This document shows positions 33,913-33,915 of a stretch of 33,915 nucleotides of DNA, one piece after another. A program made the translations under genes and the position numbers. The notes below the pieces were generated by a model that had not been told where the DNA came from, searched no databases, and saw only the letters and a program-made list of their open reading frames with translations. The DNA is from CAYJAZ01 sp964371865 (GTDB taxonomy: Bacteria; Desulfobacterota; Desulfovibrionia; Desulfovibrionales; Desulfovibrionaceae), in NCBI GenBank assembly GCA_964371865.1, contig CAYJOR010000027.1, positions 1-33,915 of the forward strand, written 5' to 3'. Each line of letters starts with the position of its first letter. Within the stretch, counting starts at the first letter, position 1.

Positions 33913-33915
33913 CTT

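Noticed and set aside
1..33915. CRISPR array, prophage, insertion sequence, tRNA or rRNA
   Set aside because: I found no regularly spaced direct repeats, integrase or transposase reading frames, or stable RNA gene signatures by reading; the repeats present are hairpin elements and operator-like palindromes.

Overview
The window is AT-rich (about two-thirds A+T by eye) and reads like an accessory organosulfonate and sugar catabolism region of a strict anaerobe. The best guess at origin is a low-GC, gut-type member of the Desulfovibrionaceae (Bilophila/Desulfovibrio relatives). That rests on an isethionate sulfite-lyase-like glycyl radical enzyme (GRE) with its activase, TRAP transporters, sigma-54 control throughout, and REP-like intergenic repeats of a style I associate with Desulfovibrio. 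No rRNA, tRNA, CRISPR array or transposase was seen.

Layout. (1) 158-6029, minus strand: a TRAP operon (substrate-binding protein, fused DctQM, a metal-ligand-poor amidohydrolase-like protein) and a PAS-AAA+-Fis sigma-54 activator. (2) 6614-10314, plus strand: an IslA-like GRE and its activase, very likely the isethionate-cleaving pair that yields sulfite and acetaldehyde. (3) 10614-19566: two further GREs of the same sulfonate-lyase type (GRE2 and GRE3, both minus strand) flanking a plus-strand ESS/GltS-like sodium symporter, a second activase and a small TIGR04076-like protein. (4) 19763-27073, minus strand: orphan TRAP binding protein, canonical activase, a GRE homologue lacking the catalytic Cys and the glycyl-radical loop (GRE4), a second PAS-AAA+-Fis activator, and an atypical activase-like radical SAM protein. 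(5) 27497-33677, plus strand: split transketolase, complete DctPQM TRAP transporter and a 6-phosphofructokinase-like protein.

Regulation ties the blocks together. Good -24/-12 (GG-N10-GC) sigma-54 promoters lie before islA, GRE2, the second activase, GRE3, the orphan binding protein and the transketolase operon, with weaker ones before the first TRAP operon and the ESS symporter. Perfect or near-perfect TTGCAA-N2-TTGCAA palindromes accompany regions 3 to 5, while islA and the first TRAP operon carry a different TGTTGCAAAAATA-type site. The simplest model is two regulons. The first activator (4656-6029) would run isethionate uptake and cleavage. The second (20701-22608) would run GRE2, GRE3, the second activase and the transketolase/TRAP operon.

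The most unusual system is region 4: an apparently dead GRE translated in a tight run between a normal activase and a sigma-54 activator, with an odd activase behind it and an orphan periplasmic binding protein in front. This looks more like a ligand-sensing or regulatory module built from GRE parts than a catabolic enzyme, but that is inference.
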